From: Phytohabitans suffuscus
GTDB taxonomy: Bacteria > Actinomycetota > Actinomycetes > Mycobacteriales > Micromonosporaceae
Direction: 5' to 3'
Length of the DNA: 64,000 nt
Assembly (NCBI RefSeq): GCF_011764565.1
Contig: NZ_AP022871.1
Location: 1,550,001 to 1,614,000, forward strand
Position 1 is the first letter of the stretch; every line of letters begins with the position of its first letter. A program made the translations under genes and the position numbers. Positions 63,911 to 64,000 of this stretch are shown here, one piece after another. The notes below the pieces were generated by a model. It ran no database searches. It saw only the letters and a program-made list of their open reading frames with translations, and was not told where the DNA came from.

Positions 63911-64000
63911 GTGCGTCTGCGTACCCGCGCGCTCCTGGCCGTGCTCCTGCTCGCGGCCGGCTGCCAGTCCTCCCCACCGGCGCCGGCCCCCATCACGCCC
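63911..64000 (+). CDS. lipoprotein, N-terminal fragment at window edge
   Basis: The GTG at 63911 opens a frame running off the window. The 30 residues seen are a type II signal peptide: basic start RLRTRALL, hydrophobic core and lipobox LAAGC, then a proline-rich linker (QSSPPAPAP). The mature function lies outside the window. Confidence 0.6.
   Translation, partial: MRLRTRALLAVLLLAAGCQSSPPAPAPITP

Noticed and set aside
1..64000. CRISPR arrays, rRNA genes, intact insertion sequences
   Set aside because: No regularly spaced repeat-spacer units, no rRNA sequence and no transposase gene with terminal repeats were seen on either strand.

Overview
The window is high-GC (roughly 70 percent by eye), densely coded DNA of an actinomycete, most likely from the Micromonosporaceae. 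The evidence is the XRE-DUF5753/DUF397 regulator pairs, the homodimeric AceE, the PucR-type regulator in front of a fabD-fabH-acpP-fabF-accD operon, the DUF3040, DUF3052 and DUF3145 proteins, HelR, and frequent GTG starts with ATGA/GTGA overlaps. The family assignment is inference from gene content.

Left part, 1-7.5 kb: a DUF3040 membrane protein and a glutamate-cysteine ligase-like enzyme lead into a candidate defence locus. It holds a TIR-like protein (2109-2690) tail to tail with a two-helix membrane protein carrying a ThsA-type macro domain (2706-3575). The macro gene sits directly behind a DUF397 gene whose XRE-DUF5753 partner is divergent. This resembles type II Thoeris in parts but not in layout. 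An ECF sigma factor with its YCII partner and a cysteine-rich four-helix protein follow.

Island, about 7.6-15.4 kb: lower GC and mobile-element content. It carries a higBA toxin-antitoxin operon with an 18-bp palindromic operator and a strong terminator, a resolvase-like helix-turn-helix remnant, an unusual 82-nt branched inverted-repeat structure (9299-9380), a frame-broken two-helix CxxC-x11-CxxC protein with a small CPCCG protein, a second XRE-DUF5753 regulator, a truncated replication-relaxation gene, an XRE/ImmA pair, and a frameshifted large serine recombinase whose 3' end runs into tRNA-Val(UAC). I read it as a decayed integrated element that used the tRNA gene as its attachment site.

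Core region, 15.5-44.1 kb: peroxiredoxin, DUF3052, a fused alpha/beta 2-oxoacid dehydrogenase E1, a DUF4139 protein, YjbQ and aceE. About 13.6 kb of accessory genes follow (CGNR remnant, winged-helix protein, GH1 beta-glucosidase with MFS transporter, gltX, two NYN proteins, FAD oxidase, two-component system, PAP2 phosphatase). Then come the PucR-type regulator and the fatty-acid operon. AceE supplies acetyl-CoA, AccD belongs to the carboxylase making malonyl-CoA, FabD loads malonyl onto AcpP, FabH starts chains and FabF elongates them.

Right part, 44.1-64 kb: a gene-free stretch with palindromes, a DrrAB-type ABC exporter with an FMN reductase, a methyltransferase, a 1036-residue AAA/TPR ATPase, and a cell-envelope cluster (GT-C membrane protein, GT2 glycosyltransferase, MFS, secreted coiled-coil M15-like protein) headed by a c-di-AMP (ydaO-type) riboswitch. 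A CDF metal exporter with an apparently leaderless promoter, a secreted beta-propeller-like protein, HelR, a hydrolase, DUF3145 and the start of a lipoprotein complete the window.

A recurring feature is single-base indels in short homopolymer runs. They break several reading frames, including the expected-essential fabD, so some apparent pseudogenes may be sequence errors.
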